A stretch of 64,000 nt of DNA from Burkholderiales bacterium (GTDB taxonomy: Bacteria; Pseudomonadota; Gammaproteobacteria; Burkholderiales; Burkholderiaceae_E), in the NCBI GenBank assembly GCA_029977705.1, contig JAPOKJ010000013.1, positions 1 to 64,000 of the forward strand, read 5' to 3'. The notes below the pieces were generated by a model, which saw nothing but the letters and a program-made list of their open reading frames with translations, had not been told where the DNA came from and did no database searches. Shown piece after piece: positions 33,620 to 44,306 of the stretch (positions within the stretch are counted from its first letter, which is position 1; each line of letters starts with the position of its first letter). The position numbers and the translations under genes are program-made.

Positions 33620-34788
33620 GATCGGCTCCAGGGCAGCAGCGTCGTCCATTTGCGGGTGCGATCGGCCATCACCAGCATCACGCAGGCAAGCAGGAAGGCG
33701 AGCAGGCTGGGCAGCGCCGCGGCCAGCCAGGCCGGCGCGGCCGAGGTCAGTGCCCCGAGATGGGAGAACAACGCATTGAGGAAATGAAAACCCACCCCCA
33801 GCATGATGCCACCGAAGACCTTGAGCGCCACACCGCCCGAGCGCGTCTGCATATAGGCCGAGGGCAGGGCCAGCGCCATCATCACCAGCACGGCCACCGG
33901 GTAGAACAGCTTGCCCCACAGGGCCACCTCGTAGCGGCCCGTGGACTGCTGGTTGTCCTTCAGGTGACGCACATACTGCACGAGGCTGATCAGGGACATG
34001 CGCTCCGGAATCACCATCATCGCCGAAAGAAAATCAGGCGAGATCTCGGAGCGCCACTCGCGCTCCTGCTCGGCATGTTGCTGGACGCGGATGGTGCGGG
34101 CATCCTGCCCGACCGGAATCTCGCGAAAGCTGCGCGAGGTCACCCCGCGCAACTTCCATATCTCGTTGGTACGCTCGAAGGTGGCGCTGGCCGCATCGAG
34201 TTGCTCGAGCAGGCGAAGGTCCTTGTCGAACTCGAACACCCGGATGCGGTTCATCGAGCCATCGGGCGAGAGCGTGCCGACATTGACGAAGCGGATGCGC
34301 TCGAGTTCACCACTGTCGGCACGCGAGGAATCCTTGATCCAGACACCCGAGCGAAACTGACCGGCCACCGAAGCCCCCAGGGCCGAGAGCCGGACATTCT
34401 GGGCCAGGCGCTCGGCGGGTGGCGCCAGCAATTCCCCCACGCCCAGGGTGATCAGCGCGAACACCAGTCCCAGTCCGGCGATCGAACGCAGCGCGGTCAA
34501 CCTGCCCAGTCCGGCGGCGCGCATCGCGGTGAACTCCGAGCGCGAGGCAAATTGCGCCAGCGCATACACCGTCCCGATCAGCACCGCCACCGGCGCAATC
34601 TCATAGATGTGCCCGGGCAGGTTCAGCACCACAAAGGCCAGGGCATGCTGCAAGCGGTAGCCCCCCCGTCCGATGTCGGCCAGTTCGGCGATGAAGTCGA
34701 AAAAGGCCAGCAGGCCCAGGAAGGCGACCAGCACGAACAGCACCGCCAGCGCGATCTCGCGCTTGAGGTAGCGGGCGATCAGGTTCAT
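33616..34788 (-). CDS. lptG: LPS export ABC transporter permease LptG
   Basis: This is a 390-residue YjgQ-type permease. With LptF and LptB it extracts lipopolysaccharide from the inner membrane. It begins MNLIARYLKREIALAVLFVLVAF, with membrane helices near the N-terminus and a C-terminal group of three. Between them is a periplasmic beta-jellyroll region (about residues 130-270) that docks LptC. The ATG overlaps the lptF stop by four bases. Confidence 0.95.
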   Translation of the reverse strand: MNLIARYLKREIALAVLFVLVAFLGLLAFFDFIAELADIGRGGYRLQHALAFVVLNLPGHIYEIAPVAVLIGTVYALAQFASRSEFTAMRAAGLGRLTALRSIAGLGLVFALITLGVGELLAPPAERLAQNVRLSALGASVAGQFRSGVWIKDSSRADSGELERIRFVNVGTLSPDGSMNRIRVFEFDKDLRLLEQLDAASATFERTNEIWKLRGVTSRSFREIPVGQDARTIRVQQHAEQEREWRSEISPDFLSAMMVIPERMSLISLVQYVRHLKDNQQSTGRYEVALWGKLFYPVAVLVMMALALPSAYMQTRSGGVALKVFGGIMLGVGFHFLNALFSHLGALTSAAPAWLAAALPSLLAFLLACVMLVMADRTRKWTTLLPWSRS

Positions 34789-35870
34789 CGTGCCCCCCGC
34801 AGAAAGGCAAAAGGCCGCAGCGATGTCTTGAGATGAAACAACCAGACCGCCAGCAGGATGAAGGCCAGGTGAACCACCCAGACGCCAGTGGTGAAAGCCA
34901 GCTTCTGCTGGGCCACATAGGCCTGGGCCAGCGAGATCATGTTGCTGTAGACCATGTACAGCAGCAAGGCCCCCACCAGATTGATCGAGCGGCCCATGCG
35001 GGGATTGACCGAGGCCAGCGGGATGGCGATCAGCGCCAGCACCAGGGCCGAGACCGGCAGACCGATACGCCAGAGCAGCTCGGCCAGGTTGCGCGCTTCG
35101 GGGTTGAGCACCAGTTCCATCGTGGTCTTGATCTTGGCCGATTGGTCATCCAGGCGCACCGGCTTTGGATCCAGCCGCAGGCCGTAGCGCTCGAACTCCA
35201 TCAGACGCAACTCGCCGGTGGCATCGATGGAGTCGTAGCGACGCCCCTTCTCGAGCACCAGGAAGCGTTCGCCCCGCGGATCGACCTCGATATGCCCGCC
35301 GCGCGAAGCCACCACCACGGTGCGATCGTTCTGCTTCTGGGTGACGAAGACATTGCGTACTTCGGTGGCCGACTCGTTCAGGCTTTCGACGAAGAACACC
35401 CGGTTGCTGGAGGCCGCTTCGCGAAACTGGCCGGCGGCCACCTGGGACATGTCCTCGCGCTGGGCAAAACGCTGCTGGTACTCGCTGGCCTGGCGGTTGG
35501 CCCAGGGTGCGATGAACAGCGAGATCACCATCACCAGCAGGAAAAATGGCAGGGCGAATCCGAGCACCGGGCGGATCCAGCCCGTCATGGCCTGACCGCT
35601 GGCCGACCAGATGACCATCTCGGAGTCCTTGTGGGCACGCGTGAACACCGACAGGATCGCCACATAAAGCGTCAGGACCAACAGGACGGGCAGGAAATTG
35701 ATGGCGTTGAAGGCGATCAGGGGCAGCACTGATGCGGTATCGATCCGGCCCGCCGAGGCATTGCCCAGGATGCGGATCAGGCTGGTGGTCAGCATGATCG
35801 TGAACAGGGTCGCAAACACGATGCCCGCGATACCGCGCAATTCCTGGCGAAGGGCGGAGCGGATCAGCAT
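34785..35870 (-). CDS. lptF: LPS export ABC transporter permease LptF
   Basis: This is a 361-residue YjgP-type permease, the partner of LptG. The N-terminus MLIRSALRQELRGIAGIVFATLFTI contains the first helix, and the family-typical LPVLLVLTLYVAILSVFTRAHKDSEM follows. The C-terminal helices include NPRMGRSINLVGALLLYMVYSNM. It is transcribed divergently from pepA, the common arrangement in Proteobacteria. Confidence 0.95.
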   Translation of the reverse strand: MLIRSALRQELRGIAGIVFATLFTIMLTTSLIRILGNASAGRIDTASVLPLIAFNAINFLPVLLVLTLYVAILSVFTRAHKDSEMVIWSASGQAMTGWIRPVLGFALPFFLLVMVISLFIAPWANRQASEYQQRFAQREDMSQVAAGQFREAASSNRVFFVESLNESATEVRNVFVTQKQNDRTVVVASRGGHIEVDPRGERFLVLEKGRRYDSIDATGELRLMEFERYGLRLDPKPVRLDDQSAKIKTTMELVLNPEARNLAELLWRIGLPVSALVLALIAIPLASVNPRMGRSINLVGALLLYMVYSNMISLAQAYVAQQKLAFTTGVWVVHLAFILLAVWLFHLKTSLRPFAFLRGAR

Positions 35871-35954
35871 CGGTAGCAGCAGGGTCGGGGCAGTCGCACA
35901 GGCGTAAGGATGATGAATGACAGGGCAAGTGGCCTTGCGGGCTGACGCGCTGGC

Positions 35955-35960
35955 TATAAT
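35955..35960 (+). promoter_or_regulatory. Candidate -10 box for pepA
   Basis: A perfect TATAAT lies in the lptF-pepA divergent region. A TTGCGG hexamer upstream is only 14 bases away, so the -35 element is uncertain. Use of this site would give a leader of about 165 bases. Confidence 0.4.
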
Positions 35961-36132
35961 CGACGGGACGACGCCTGCGGGCCAGGATATCGGGGTTGCC
36001 CCTCGGAGAACACCCCCTGCGGCCGGGCCCCTGTCAGGCCCTTCGCAGCACCTGCCAGGCCGACGCCCCCTGAAGGGCCTGGCATCGCGTCAACGACATT
36101 CCGCTCAACACCCACCCGATCGCCCCACCGCC

Positions 36133-37671
36133 ATGAAATTTATCACACGTCCGTCGCTCAAGCAGGCCTCCACCGCCCGTTCGGCCGCTCCTGATCTGCT
36201 GGTCCTGCCGGTCGCCGGCAAGCAACTGCAGGGCGAGGCCGCGCAATGGGCCGACGGCCAGTGTGCCGGCCTGCTGGCCGACTGGGCGGCCAGCGGCGAG
36301 ATCGACGACAAGCCGGGCAGCGTGCTGCTCCAGCGCATGCCCAAAGGCAGCGCCTTTGCGCGGGTGATGCTGGTCAGCCTGGGCAAGCAGGCCGCTGCCG
36401 TCTCCGACAAGGACTTCCTGGATGCCACCCTGGCTGCAGGCAAGGCGGCGCTCGCGGGCAAGGCTGGCAAAGCAGTCTTTGCCCTGCATCAGGCGGCACC
36501 CGCCCAGCGCGACAGTGCCTGGGCGCTGCGCCACACGGTGCTGCGACTGCGCGAGGCCGCCTATCGCTTCGATGCCATGAAGTCCCGGCCCGCGCCCAAA
36601 CCCGCCCTGCACGAGGTCGCCCTGGTCAGCGACGAGGCCGGCGACGCAGCAGTGCTCGCACAGGCGCAGGCGCTGGCCGACGGTATCGATCTGGCCAAGG
36701 ACCTGGGCAACCTGCCGGGCAATGTGTGCACGCCGAGCTATCTGGCCAGCCGCGCCCGCAAGCTGTCCAACCAATTCAAGCTCAAGTGCGAGATCCTGGG
36801 CGAGAAACAGATGCAGGCCCTGAAGATGGGATCCCTGCTCTCGGTGGCCAGGGGCTCGGCGCAGGCGCCGCAATTCATCGTGATGCACTACAACGGCGGC
36901 CCCGCCCGCCAGGCCCCCCAGGTGCTGGTCGGCAAGGGCATCACCTTCGACACCGGCGGCATCTCGCTCAAGCCGGCTGCCGAGATGGATGAGATGAAGT
37001 ACGACATGTGCGGCGCAGCCTCGGTGCTGGGCACGATGCAGGCGATCGCGCAGATGAAACTCAAGCTCAACGTGATCGGCATCGTCCCGACCTGCGAGAA
37101 CATGCCGGGCGGACGCGCCACCAAACCCGGTGATGTGGTGACCTCGATGTCCGGACAGACCATCGAGATCCTGAACACAGACGCCGAGGGCCGACTGATC
37201 CTGTGCGATGCGCTGACCTATGCCGAGCGCTTCAAGCCGGCGGCAGTGGTCGACATTGCCACGCTCACCGGGGCTTGCGTGGTGGCGCTGGGCAATCACC
37301 ACACCGGCCTGTTCAGCAGCCAGGAGACGCTGGTGGCCGATCTGGTGGCTGCCGGTCGCCAGTCGGGCGATACCTGCTGGCCAATGCCGGTCGACGAGGT
37401 CTACGGTGAAGCCCTGAAGTCCAACTTTGCCGACGTGGCCAATGTCGGAGGCCGGGCCGGTGGTGCGATCACGGCGGCCTGCTTCCTGGCGCGCTTTACG
37501 AAGGCCTATGACTGGGCCCATCTGGACATCGCCGGCACGGCCTGGAAATCCGGCGCTGCCAAAGGTGCCACCGGTCGCCCGGTGGCGCTGTTGACGACGT
37601 GGCTGGAGGGTCGGGCAGCAAGCAGCGCGCAAGAAGTCAGGGGCACGAAAACCCGCAAGCGCAAGGCCTGA
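36133..37671 (+). CDS. pepA: Leucyl aminopeptidase (M17)
   Basis: This is a 512-residue cytosolic M17 aminopeptidase with two metal ions. The metal and catalytic motifs are [16 protein letters not shown] and the signature [14 protein letters not shown], with [14 protein letters not shown] between them. The start [11 protein letters not shown] is chosen by family length; the frame is open further upstream but reaches the promoter region. The C-terminal tail is Lys/Arg-rich. The protein sits upstream of holC and valS, a classical gene order. Confidence 0.96.
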   Translation: MKFITRPSLKQASTARSAAPDLLVLPVAGKQLQGEAAQWADGQCAGLLADWAASGEIDDKPGSVLLQRMPKGSAFARVMLVSLGKQAAAVSDKDFLDATLAAGKAALAGKAGKAVFALHQAAPAQRDSAWALRHTVLRLREAAYRFDAMKSRPAPKPALHEVALVSDEAGDAAVLAQAQALADGIDLAKDLGNLPGNVCTPSYLASRARKLSNQFKLKCEILGEKQMQALKMGSLLSVARGSAQAPQFIVMHYNGGPARQAPQVLVGKGITFDTGGISLKPAAEMDEMKYDMCGAASVLGTMQAIAQMKLKLNVIGIVPTCENMPGGRATKPGDVVTSMSGQTIEILNTDAEGRLILCDALTYAERFKPAAVVDIATLTGACVVALGNHHTGLFSSQETLVADLVAAGRQSGDTCWPMPVDEVYGEALKSNFADVANVGGRAGGAITAACFLARFTKAYDWAHLDIAGTAWKSGAAKGATGRPVALLTTWLEGRAASSAQEVRGTKTRKRKA

Positions 37672-37702
37672 GCCAGGCGCCCTGAATACGCTGGCCCCAC
37701 GC

Positions 37703-38128
37703 ATGACCCAGGTCGACTTCCACTTCAATGCGCCTGACAAGCTGCACTACGTGTGCCGCTTGCTGCGCAAGATCTACCGCAGCGGCAAGAAGAGCGTCGT
37801 GTACTGTCCGCAGCCGCAGATGCTCCACGAACTGGACCAGTCGCTGTGGACCTTCTCGCAACTGGACTTCCTGCCCCATGTGAAGGCCAGCGACCCGCTG
37901 GCCGCCCGCACGCCGATCGTGCTGCTGCCGCAGGCCGGCGAAACCGTCCACCACGATGTCCTGGTGAATCTGGCCAGCGAGATGCCGCCCCACTTCAGCC
38001 GCTTCGACCGGCTCGTGGAAGTGGTGGCCCTGGAGGAAGAGGACCGGGCGCAGGCCCGCCTGCGCTGGAAGTACTACAAGGATCGCGGTTATCCGCTGAA
38101 CACCTTCGATCTGTCCCGGCAAACCTGA
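37703..38128 (+). CDS. holC: DNA polymerase III subunit chi
   Basis: This is a 141-residue HolC homologue, the clamp-loader accessory that binds SSB. It shows the family's N-terminal VDFHFNAPDKLHYVCRLLRKIY, then LWTFSQLDFLPHVKA, and a C-terminal RWKYYKDRGYPLNTFDL. It lies 31 bases after pepA and 15 bases before the next gene. Confidence 0.93.
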   Translation: MTQVDFHFNAPDKLHYVCRLLRKIYRSGKKSVVYCPQPQMLHELDQSLWTFSQLDFLPHVKASDPLAARTPIVLLPQAGETVHHDVLVNLASEMPPHFSRFDRLVEVVALEEEDRAQARLRWKYYKDRGYPLNTFDLSRQT

Positions 38129-38143
38129 GGTCATGAAAACGCC

Positions 38144-38572
38144 ATGAACGACGACTCGGACATCCCCTTGCGCCTTCGCATCGTGCGCGGACCCGATGAA
38201 CTGCAGGACGATGCGCAGGGTATCGACGCGGCGATTCCGATGTTGACCGAGGTCATGGACTTCCCGAAGCTGCCCGAGTCAGGAACCGACCCCATGGCCG
38301 TGCCGGTGCTGCCCCCGCAGCTGAGCCAGAGTCTGGACTGGAATGCCTTGCGACAGTCCTTGCAGGCCAACATCCTTGAAAGCCTGCTCGAAAAATCCGA
38401 TGCCTTCCTGGCGCGCGAGTTCCAGGAGCGGGTCAAGCCCCTGCTCGAGCGCACCGTGGCCTCCATGGTCCAGGACCTTCACATCCACCTGGAACAGGTG
38501 CTGCGCGATGCCGTGGCCAGCGCCATCACCGACGAATTGAACAAACTCCAATCGCCGCGCGACCCATCCTGA
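38144..38572 (+). CDS. Conserved-position protein between holC and valS, unknown function
   Basis: This is a 142-residue protein with an acidic, Pro-rich first half (residues 1-60) and a helical second half (residues 65-135) rich in Leu and Glu that could form a coiled coil. It may belong to the DUF2486 group described from Burkholderiales, but I am not certain. There is no signal peptide and no motif. Its location between holC and valS, with short gaps on both sides, supports it as a real gene in that transcript. Confidence 0.7.
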   Translation: MNDDSDIPLRLRIVRGPDELQDDAQGIDAAIPMLTEVMDFPKLPESGTDPMAVPVLPPQLSQSLDWNALRQSLQANILESLLEKSDAFLAREFQERVKPLLERTVASMVQDLHIHLEQVLRDAVASAITDELNKLQSPRDPS

Positions 38573-38600
38573 GCGCCGAACGAATCACTCCTTGCTGAAC

Positions 38601-41591
38601 ATGAACGCCCTCGACAAAAGCTTCGACCCCGCCAATATCGAAACCCAGTGGTACCAGCGCTGGGAAAGCCGGGGCTATTTCGAAAACGCTGCCACCAGTG
38701 ATCAGCCCGGCTATGCCATCCAGTTGCCACCGCCCAATGTCACGGGCACGCTGCACATGGGCCACGCCTTCCAGCAGACCATGATGGACACGCTGATCCG
38801 CTACCACCGCATGAAAGGCGAGGACAGCAACTGGATCGTGGGCACCGACCACGCCGGCATCGCCACCCAGATCGTGGTCGAGCGCCAGTTGCAGGCTCAG
38901 GGCAAGTCACGCCACGACCTGGGCCGCGAGGCCTTCATCAACAAGGTATGGGAGTGGAAGCAGCAGTCCGGCTCGACCATCACCCGCCAGATGCGGCGGC
39001 TGGGCGACTCGGCCAACTGGAACTATGCCGACACCGAGGGCCAGAAAGGCGGCTACTTCACGATGGACGCGAAGATGAGCCGCGCCGTCGCCGAGGTCTT
39101 TCTGCGCCTTTATCAGCAAGGCCTGATCTATCGCGGCAAGCGCCTGGTCAACTGGGATCCGGTCCTGAAGACGGCGGTGTCCGATCTCGAAGTCGAGATG
39201 ACCGAACGTGACGGCCACATGTGGCACATCCTTTACCCGTTCTCGGACGGTCCCCAGGCACCCGGCGCAAACGCCGACGGCACGCCCGCCAACGAAGGCC
39301 AGATGCTGCGCGGCATGACCATTGCCACCACCCGTCCCGAGACCATGCTCGGTGATGGCGCGCTGTGTGTGCATCCCGACGACACGCGCTACCAGCACCT
39401 GGTGGGCAAGTTCGTCGATCTGCCGTTGTGCAACCGGCGCATCCCGGTCATCGCCGATCCCTTTGTCGATCCTGCCTTCGGTTCGGGCTGCGTAAAGATC
39501 ACCGGTGCCCACGACTTCAACGACTATGCCTGTGCGACGCGCCACCAGATCGAGATGCCGGTCATCATGGATCTGGATGCCAACATGTGTGCGCCGGCGC
39601 CCCAGGCCTTTGTCGGCATGAACCGCTATGTGGCGCGCAAGGCAGTGGTGGCCGAACTCGAAAAGCAGCAACTGCTGCTCAAGATCGTCCCGCACAAGCA
39701 CATGGTGCCGGTGTGCGAGCGCACCAATGAAGTGGTCGAGCCGATGCTCACCGATCAGTGGTTCGTGGCGATGAGCAAGCCTGCGCCCGAGGGTACCTTC
39801 CATCCGGGCAAGTCTCTGGCCCAGGTGGCCCTCGAGGCGGTCACCTCAGGCGAGGTCAAGTTCTTCCCGGAGCACTGGAGTGCCACCTACAACCACTGGC
39901 TGGGCAATATCCAGGACTGGTGCATTTCGCGCCAGCTGTGGTGGGGCCACCAGATCCCGGCCTGGTATGACGCCGAAGGGCAGGTCTATGTCGCACGCGA
40001 CGAGGCCGACGCCCTGGCCCAGGCAAAGGCCCGTCATGGCAAGGATGTGACGCTGACCCGCGATGCCGATGTGCTCGACACCTGGTTCTCCTCGGCCCTG
40101 GTGCCCTTCACCACCCTGGGCTGGCCCGCCGAGATGGCTGACACGCCGCAGGCCCGTGCCCAGGCCGAGCGCGATCTTGAGCGTTACCTGCCCTCCTCGA
40201 TCCTGATCACCGGCAACGACATCATCTTCTTCTGGGTGGCTCGCATGGTCGTGATGACCACGCACTTCACCGGCAAGGTGCCCTTCCGCCATGTGTACAT
40301 CAATGCCATGGTGCGCGATGCCGAAGGGCAGAAGATGTCCAAGAGCAAGGGCAACACGCTCGACCCGCTCGACCTGATCGATGGCATTGCCCTCGAACCG
40401 CTGCTGGCCAAGTCGACCCAGGGGCTGATGCTGGCGAGCCACAAGGAGCGGGCCGAGAAGTACATCCGCAAGAACTTCCCCGACGGCATTCCGGCCTTTG
40501 GCACCGACGCGCTGCGCTTTACCTTCTGCGCCCTGGCGCCGATGTCGCTGACGCTCAATTTCGATCTGAGCCGCTGCGAAGGCTATCGCAATTTCTGCAA
40601 CAAGCTGTGGAATGCCACCCGCTATGTGCTGATGAATTGCGAGGGCCACGACTGCGGCTTTGAGCCGCATACCGCCGAGCAGTGCGTGCCAGGCGGCTAC
40701 ATGAGTTTCTCGCAGGCTGACCGCTGGCTCACCTCCAAGATGCAGCAGGTCGAGGCCGACGTGGTGCAGGCCCTCGAGAGCTACCGCTTCGATGTGGCCG
40801 CCCGCACCATGTACGAGTTCGTCTGGAATGAGTACTGCGACTGGTATGTCGAGATGGCCAAGGTGCAGTTGCAGGAAGGCGATGCCGCCGCCCAGCGCGG
40901 CACCCGTCGTACCCTGATTCGCGCCCTGGAGACCATCCTGCGCCTGCTGCATCCGGTGATTCCCTTCATCACCGAAGAGCTGTGGCAGAAGGTGGCTCCG
41001 ATCGCTCAGCGCTATGGCGAGCGCGGCGTGCAGCGGCTCAAGGGCGAGGCGCTGCAACAGGCCATCGCCGAGCAGCGCTTCTCGATCATGACGCAGCAAT
41101 ACCCGCAGGCCGAGCCCGCAAAGATCGATCCGGCCGCGCTGGCCTGGATGGAGCAGCTCAAGGCCCTGGTCGATGCCTGTCGCGCGCTGCGCGGGGAGAT
41201 GAACATCTCGCCGGCACAAAAGCTTCCCCTGGTCGCCGCGGGCGACATGGCTCACCTGCAGGGCATTGCGCCCTACCTGAAGGTGCTGGCCAAGCTGTCC
41301 GAGGTCAAGGTGCAGGCGCAGTTGCCCGCCGATTCGATCGCACCGGTGCAAGTGGTGGGCGAGAACCGCCTGATGCTCGAGGTGCAGATCGATGTCAAGG
41401 CCGAGCGCGAGCGACTGGGCAAGGAGCTGGCCCGCATCCAGGGCGAGGTCCGCAAGGCCCAGGCCAAGCTGGGCAATGAAAGCTTCGCGGCACGGGCACC
41501 GGCCGCCGTGGTGGCCCAGGAGCGCGAGCGCCTGGCCCAGTTCGAGGCCCTCGAGAAAAAGCTCGCCGAGCAGCTGGCGCGACTGGCCTGA
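38601..41591 (+). CDS. valS: Valyl-tRNA synthetase
   Basis: This is a 996-residue class I synthetase. The HIGH motif is HMGH in [16 protein letters not shown], and the KMSKS motif is present as KMSKSKGN near residue 580. The editing domain has [17 protein letters not shown]. The C-terminal coiled-coil tRNA arm (about residues 930-996) is rich in Lys, Glu and Ala. The ATG at 38601 is preferred over a TTG nine bases upstream. Confidence 0.97.
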   Translation: MNALDKSFDPANIETQWYQRWESRGYFENAATSDQPGYAIQLPPPNVTGTLHMGHAFQQTMMDTLIRYHRMKGEDSNWIVGTDHAGIATQIVVERQLQAQGKSRHDLGREAFINKVWEWKQQSGSTITRQMRRLGDSANWNYADTEGQKGGYFTMDAKMSRAVAEVFLRLYQQGLIYRGKRLVNWDPVLKTAVSDLEVEMTERDGHMWHILYPFSDGPQAPGANADGTPANEGQMLRGMTIATTRPETMLGDGALCVHPDDTRYQHLVGKFVDLPLCNRRIPVIADPFVDPAFGSGCVKITGAHDFNDYACATRHQIEMPVIMDLDANMCAPAPQAFVGMNRYVARKAVVAELEKQQLLLKIVPHKHMVPVCERTNEVVEPMLTDQWFVAMSKPAPEGTFHPGKSLAQVALEAVTSGEVKFFPEHWSATYNHWLGNIQDWCISRQLWWGHQIPAWYDAEGQVYVARDEADALAQAKARHGKDVTLTRDADVLDTWFSSALVPFTTLGWPAEMADTPQARAQAERDLERYLPSSILITGNDIIFFWVARMVVMTTHFTGKVPFRHVYINAMVRDAEGQKMSKSKGNTLDPLDLIDGIALEPLLAKSTQGLMLASHKERAEKYIRKNFPDGIPAFGTDALRFTFCALAPMSLTLNFDLSRCEGYRNFCNKLWNATRYVLMNCEGHDCGFEPHTAEQCVPGGYMSFSQADRWLTSKMQQVEADVVQALESYRFDVAARTMYEFVWNEYCDWYVEMAKVQLQEGDAAAQRGTRRTLIRALETILRLLHPVIPFITEELWQKVAPIAQRYGERGVQRLKGEALQQAIAEQRFSIMTQQYPQAEPAKIDPAALAWMEQLKALVDACRALRGEMNISPAQKLPLVAAGDMAHLQGIAPYLKVLAKLSEVKVQAQLPADSIAPVQVVGENRLMLEVQIDVKAERERLGKELARIQGEVRKAQAKLGNESFAARAPAAVVAQERERLAQFEALEKKLAEQLARLA

Positions 41592-41625
41592 CCAGGGTCC
41601 GACCCGGACGGCCAGGGTCCGGTGT

Positions 41626-41646
41626 GGTGTGCCGCAGCGGCACACC
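41626..41646. terminator. GC-rich hairpin between convergent valS and the M81 peptidase gene
   Basis: A perfect inverted repeat GGTGTGCCGC-A-GCGGCACACC lies in the 64-base gap between convergent genes. There is no T-run on either side, so it may be a weak or Rho-assisted terminator. Confidence 0.5.
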
Positions 41647-41655
41647 CCCATTAGC

Positions 41656-43221
41656 TCAGAGCGGGGGCGGCTGCCAGATCACGCCCTCATCGATCGGTTC
41701 GATGGGCCGCGGCATGCGCGTCCAGGGCAGGCTGGCCAGCTTCGGTGTTGTCAGGCCTGGGCAGTCGACCTCGAGAATATTCGCGGCCTCGGTGAAGTCA
41801 TCGAAGGCGGCGCGAAAATGGCCCCGGCTCTTGACCACCAGGGTCCGCACCTGCGACAGATCGGCCCCGAGGATGTCCAGTTGTGCCGGATCGAGCAACT
41901 GCTGGCGACGGCTGATCACAGCCAGCTGAAGCCCTCCGACCTGCAGCAAGGCACTGGGTCCCAGATGGCCGCGGGCGTCCTGCATCATGCCCTTGCGGCC
42001 CACGAAGCGACCCTCGGACAGCGCCAGGACGGTAGCCTGTACCTGCATCGGTCGCGCGAAGGGATCACCGTCCAATCCTTCATTGATACGGGCCTCGAAA
42101 CGGTCCCCCACCCGATGCCTGAAGGCCTGCTGCGCCAGCGATGGATCGGTGAACACGCCCAGCAAGACCCTTTCGGCGCCGGCCTCGAGCAGGGCCTGCA
42201 GCAGGGCCGTGGTGTTGCCACCGCCTCCGGCCCCCGGGTTGTCCGCCACGTCGGCCAGAATCACGCGAGGCAAGGTCGGATCGCGACCGCAGGCGCCGGC
42301 CCGCGCCACAGCCTCTTTCAGCGCGGTGAGCCTGATGCGAAATCGGGCCCGCTCCTGCCACACCTGGCGGGCCAGCAGGCGGGCGATGCCGCGCGCCATG
42401 TTGCGATCGGCTTCGATCGCCGAGACCACCACCGAAAAGCCGCACTTGTCGCTGTCGGCCAGGGCAAAGCCTCCGCACAGGGACACATTGAGGATGTTTC
42501 CACCCACGTGGTTCTGACCACGTTCGATCAATTCGGCATACACCGTGCCCGCTGCCACCAGCTGGCTCGGTGCAGGAGGCACCAGGGGCAGCTTGACCAT
42601 CTCGACGCAGCCGCGTTCGCCGCACAGCAATCGCATCAACAGACGGGCCGCCTCGCGGCCGCGCTCGCGCATGTCCACATGGGGATTGGTGCGGTAGGCA
42701 ACGAAGGCGGACAGGGCCTTGCACATCTGCTCCGACACGTTGGTGTGCAGGTCAAAGACCGCGACGATCGGTACATCGGGACCGACGATGCTGCGCACCC
42801 GGGCCAGCAGGACGCCATCGGGGTCCTCCTCCTGATCAGTCAGGGCAGCACCATGGGCACTGATGTAGACCCCATCGAGCGGGCCGGCCGATTCGAGCAG
42901 GCGCGCCAATCCCGCCAGGAAATCCTCAAAAAACGCATGCTGCACCGGTCCGCCCGGCTGGGCGGCCGCCAGACGCAGGGGGACCAGTTCCCAGGGGCCC
43001 GCCTGGTCCAGGGTCTCGATGAAGCCACGATTGTCAGCCATGGCCCGGGAAGGCTCGGCGCGCAGGGCGCTGGCCAGTTCCGCTCCCGAGCGGTCCAGCC
43101 CCCTGGAGAAATCCTCTGCCGTACTGGGCGGCGCAAAGCGGTTGCACTCGATGAAGAAGCCGCCCATCGCGATGCGCGGCGGCCGGCCATCGCGACCGGG
43201 CGGCAGGGAAACATTGGCCAT
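41656..43221 (-). CDS. M81 family metallopeptidase (MlrC-like)
   Basis: This is a 521-residue protein of the M81/MlrC family, named after microcystinase C but of unknown substrate in most bacteria. Key parts are the N-terminal GGFFIECNRFAPPSTAEDF, GVYISAHGAALTDQEEDPDG, IVAVFDLHTNVSEQM with the metal-site Asp/His, the AYRTNPHVDM stretch and LADVADNPGAGGGGNTTALL. The ATG at 43221 has an AAGGCGGAG ribosome site five bases upstream; a GTG at 43227 overlaps the tctC-type stop. It is co-transcribed with a TctC-type binding protein and opposite an AraC regulator, so it probably acts on an imported small amide or peptide-like compound. Confidence 0.9.
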   Translation of the reverse strand: MANVSLPPGRDGRPPRIAMGGFFIECNRFAPPSTAEDFSRGLDRSGAELASALRAEPSRAMADNRGFIETLDQAGPWELVPLRLAAAQPGGPVQHAFFEDFLAGLARLLESAGPLDGVYISAHGAALTDQEEDPDGVLLARVRSIVGPDVPIVAVFDLHTNVSEQMCKALSAFVAYRTNPHVDMRERGREAARLLMRLLCGERGCVEMVKLPLVPPAPSQLVAAGTVYAELIERGQNHVGGNILNVSLCGGFALADSDKCGFSVVVSAIEADRNMARGIARLLARQVWQERARFRIRLTALKEAVARAGACGRDPTLPRVILADVADNPGAGGGGNTTALLQALLEAGAERVLLGVFTDPSLAQQAFRHRVGDRFEARINEGLDGDPFARPMQVQATVLALSEGRFVGRKGMMQDARGHLGPSALLQVGGLQLAVISRRQQLLDPAQLDILGADLSQVRTLVVKSRGHFRAAFDDFTEAANILEVDCPGLTTPKLASLPWTRMPRPIEPIDEGVIWQPPPL

Positions 43222-43223
43222 GC

Positions 43224-44204
43224 TCACTCCGCCTTGATGCGGCCAGCAATCGGCAGGTAGCGCGCCTGCTCGGCCTTGTAGAACGCCAGGGTCTGGTCTG
43301 GCGTCAGGGCCTGGGCCAACTCCGAGCCCGCCTTGCTGCGGGCACTGCGGATCGCTGGCATCTCGAGCACCTCGTTGATGCTGCGGTTCAGCCGCTCGGC
43401 AATGGATGCAGGCGTGGACTGGGGCAGAAAGAAGATCCCCCAGGTTTGCAGGTCCAGCCCCTTGAGTCCGGCCGACTCACCAAACGACGGGGCTTGACCC
43501 AAGGCCGGAATACGCTCGCGGGAAGACACACCGAGCACCTTGATCCGGGCGCTGGCCAGAAGCGGCGCAATATTCGGTGCCGAGGTGACGCCCAGATCGA
43601 TCTGTCCGGCCAGCACGTCGGTCACGATGTTCTGGCCGCCACGATAAGGGATATGGGTGATGAAGGTGCCGGTCGTGGCCTTGACCGTCTCTGCCATCAC
43701 ATGCTGGAACGTCCCGATGCCCGGAGAGCCGTAGGTCAGGCGGCCCGGCGCCTTGCGCGCCATCGCGAGCATCTCATCCATGTTGTTGGCGCCGAAATCG
43801 GGGCGGGCCACGAAGGCGACCGGGGTCTTGCCCACCAGCGCGACCGGCAGCAGGTCCTGGCTCTTGTACTGCACCGCCGGATTGACGATCGGCACCAGGA
43901 CCGCCTCGCTCAGGGATCCATAAAGCAGCGTATGTCCATCCGGGGCGGCGCGCACCAGCTTCTGGACGCCGAGGGCGCCGCCCGCGCCGGCGATGTTTTC
44001 GATGATCACCTGCTGTCCCAGGCGACGGCCCAGTTCCGGAGCCAGAAGACGGGCCCCGTAGTCTGATGCCCCACCCGCGGTGTACGGGACGATCAAGGTG
44101 AGCGGGCGGTTCGGCCAGCTGCCCTGAGCACGGGCGCCACGCGCCATCAGCCCAAGCGCCACGGCAGCGCCTGCCGACACTGCCCCACGTCGATCAGAAT
44201 TCAT
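43224..44204 (-). CDS. Tripartite tricarboxylate transporter substrate-binding protein (TctC/Bug)
   Basis: This is a 326-residue periplasmic Bug-type receptor. It has a signal peptide ending near ARAQG, then the family's WPNRPLTLIVPYTAGGASD, ENIAGAGGALGVQKLVRA and YGSPGIGTFQHV motifs. No TctA or TctB membrane subunit is encoded nearby, which is common for Bug proteins. The start at 44204 follows an AGGAG ribosome site; open frame upstream of it only mirrors the araC gene. It is the first gene of the unit with the M81 peptidase. Confidence 0.94.
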   Translation of the reverse strand: MNSDRRGAVSAGAAVALGLMARGARAQGSWPNRPLTLIVPYTAGGASDYGARLLAPELGRRLGQQVIIENIAGAGGALGVQKLVRAAPDGHTLLYGSLSEAVLVPIVNPAVQYKSQDLLPVALVGKTPVAFVARPDFGANNMDEMLAMARKAPGRLTYGSPGIGTFQHVMAETVKATTGTFITHIPYRGGQNIVTDVLAGQIDLGVTSAPNIAPLLASARIKVLGVSSRERIPALGQAPSFGESAGLKGLDLQTWGIFFLPQSTPASIAERLNRSINEVLEMPAIRSARSKAGSELAQALTPDQTLAFYKAEQARYLPIAGRIKAE

Positions 44205-44267
44205 CTGTTGCACCCTCCTGCCCCTTTGGCCTGGGCTTGATCTTAGGCAGACTGACCAGTGAATGAC

Positions 44268-44303
44268 AGTGGCATTCTCGCCCATAAAAGTGGCAATATC
44301 GCC
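44268..44303. promoter_or_regulatory. Two direct repeats, likely operator of the AraC-type regulator
   Basis: Two 15-base copies, AGTGGCATTCTCGCC and AGTGGCAATATCGCC, start 21 bases apart, two helical turns. The second contains the inverted element TGGC-N6-GCCA. They lie between the divergent tctC-type gene and the araC gene, directly ahead of the araC start. Such spacing is typical of AraC-family binding sites. Confidence 0.65.
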
Positions 44304-44306
44304 ATC

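Noticed and set aside
35917-36132. A 72-residue N-terminal extension of PepA
   Set aside because: It runs through the promoter region, has no homology, and the family starts at MKFITRP.
41645-41712. tRNA-like words (TTAGCTCAG and GGTTCGAT) near the end of the M81 peptidase gene
   Set aside because: The two words do not sit in a foldable cloverleaf, no acceptor stem pairs, and most of the stretch is the coding 3' end of the peptidase gene.
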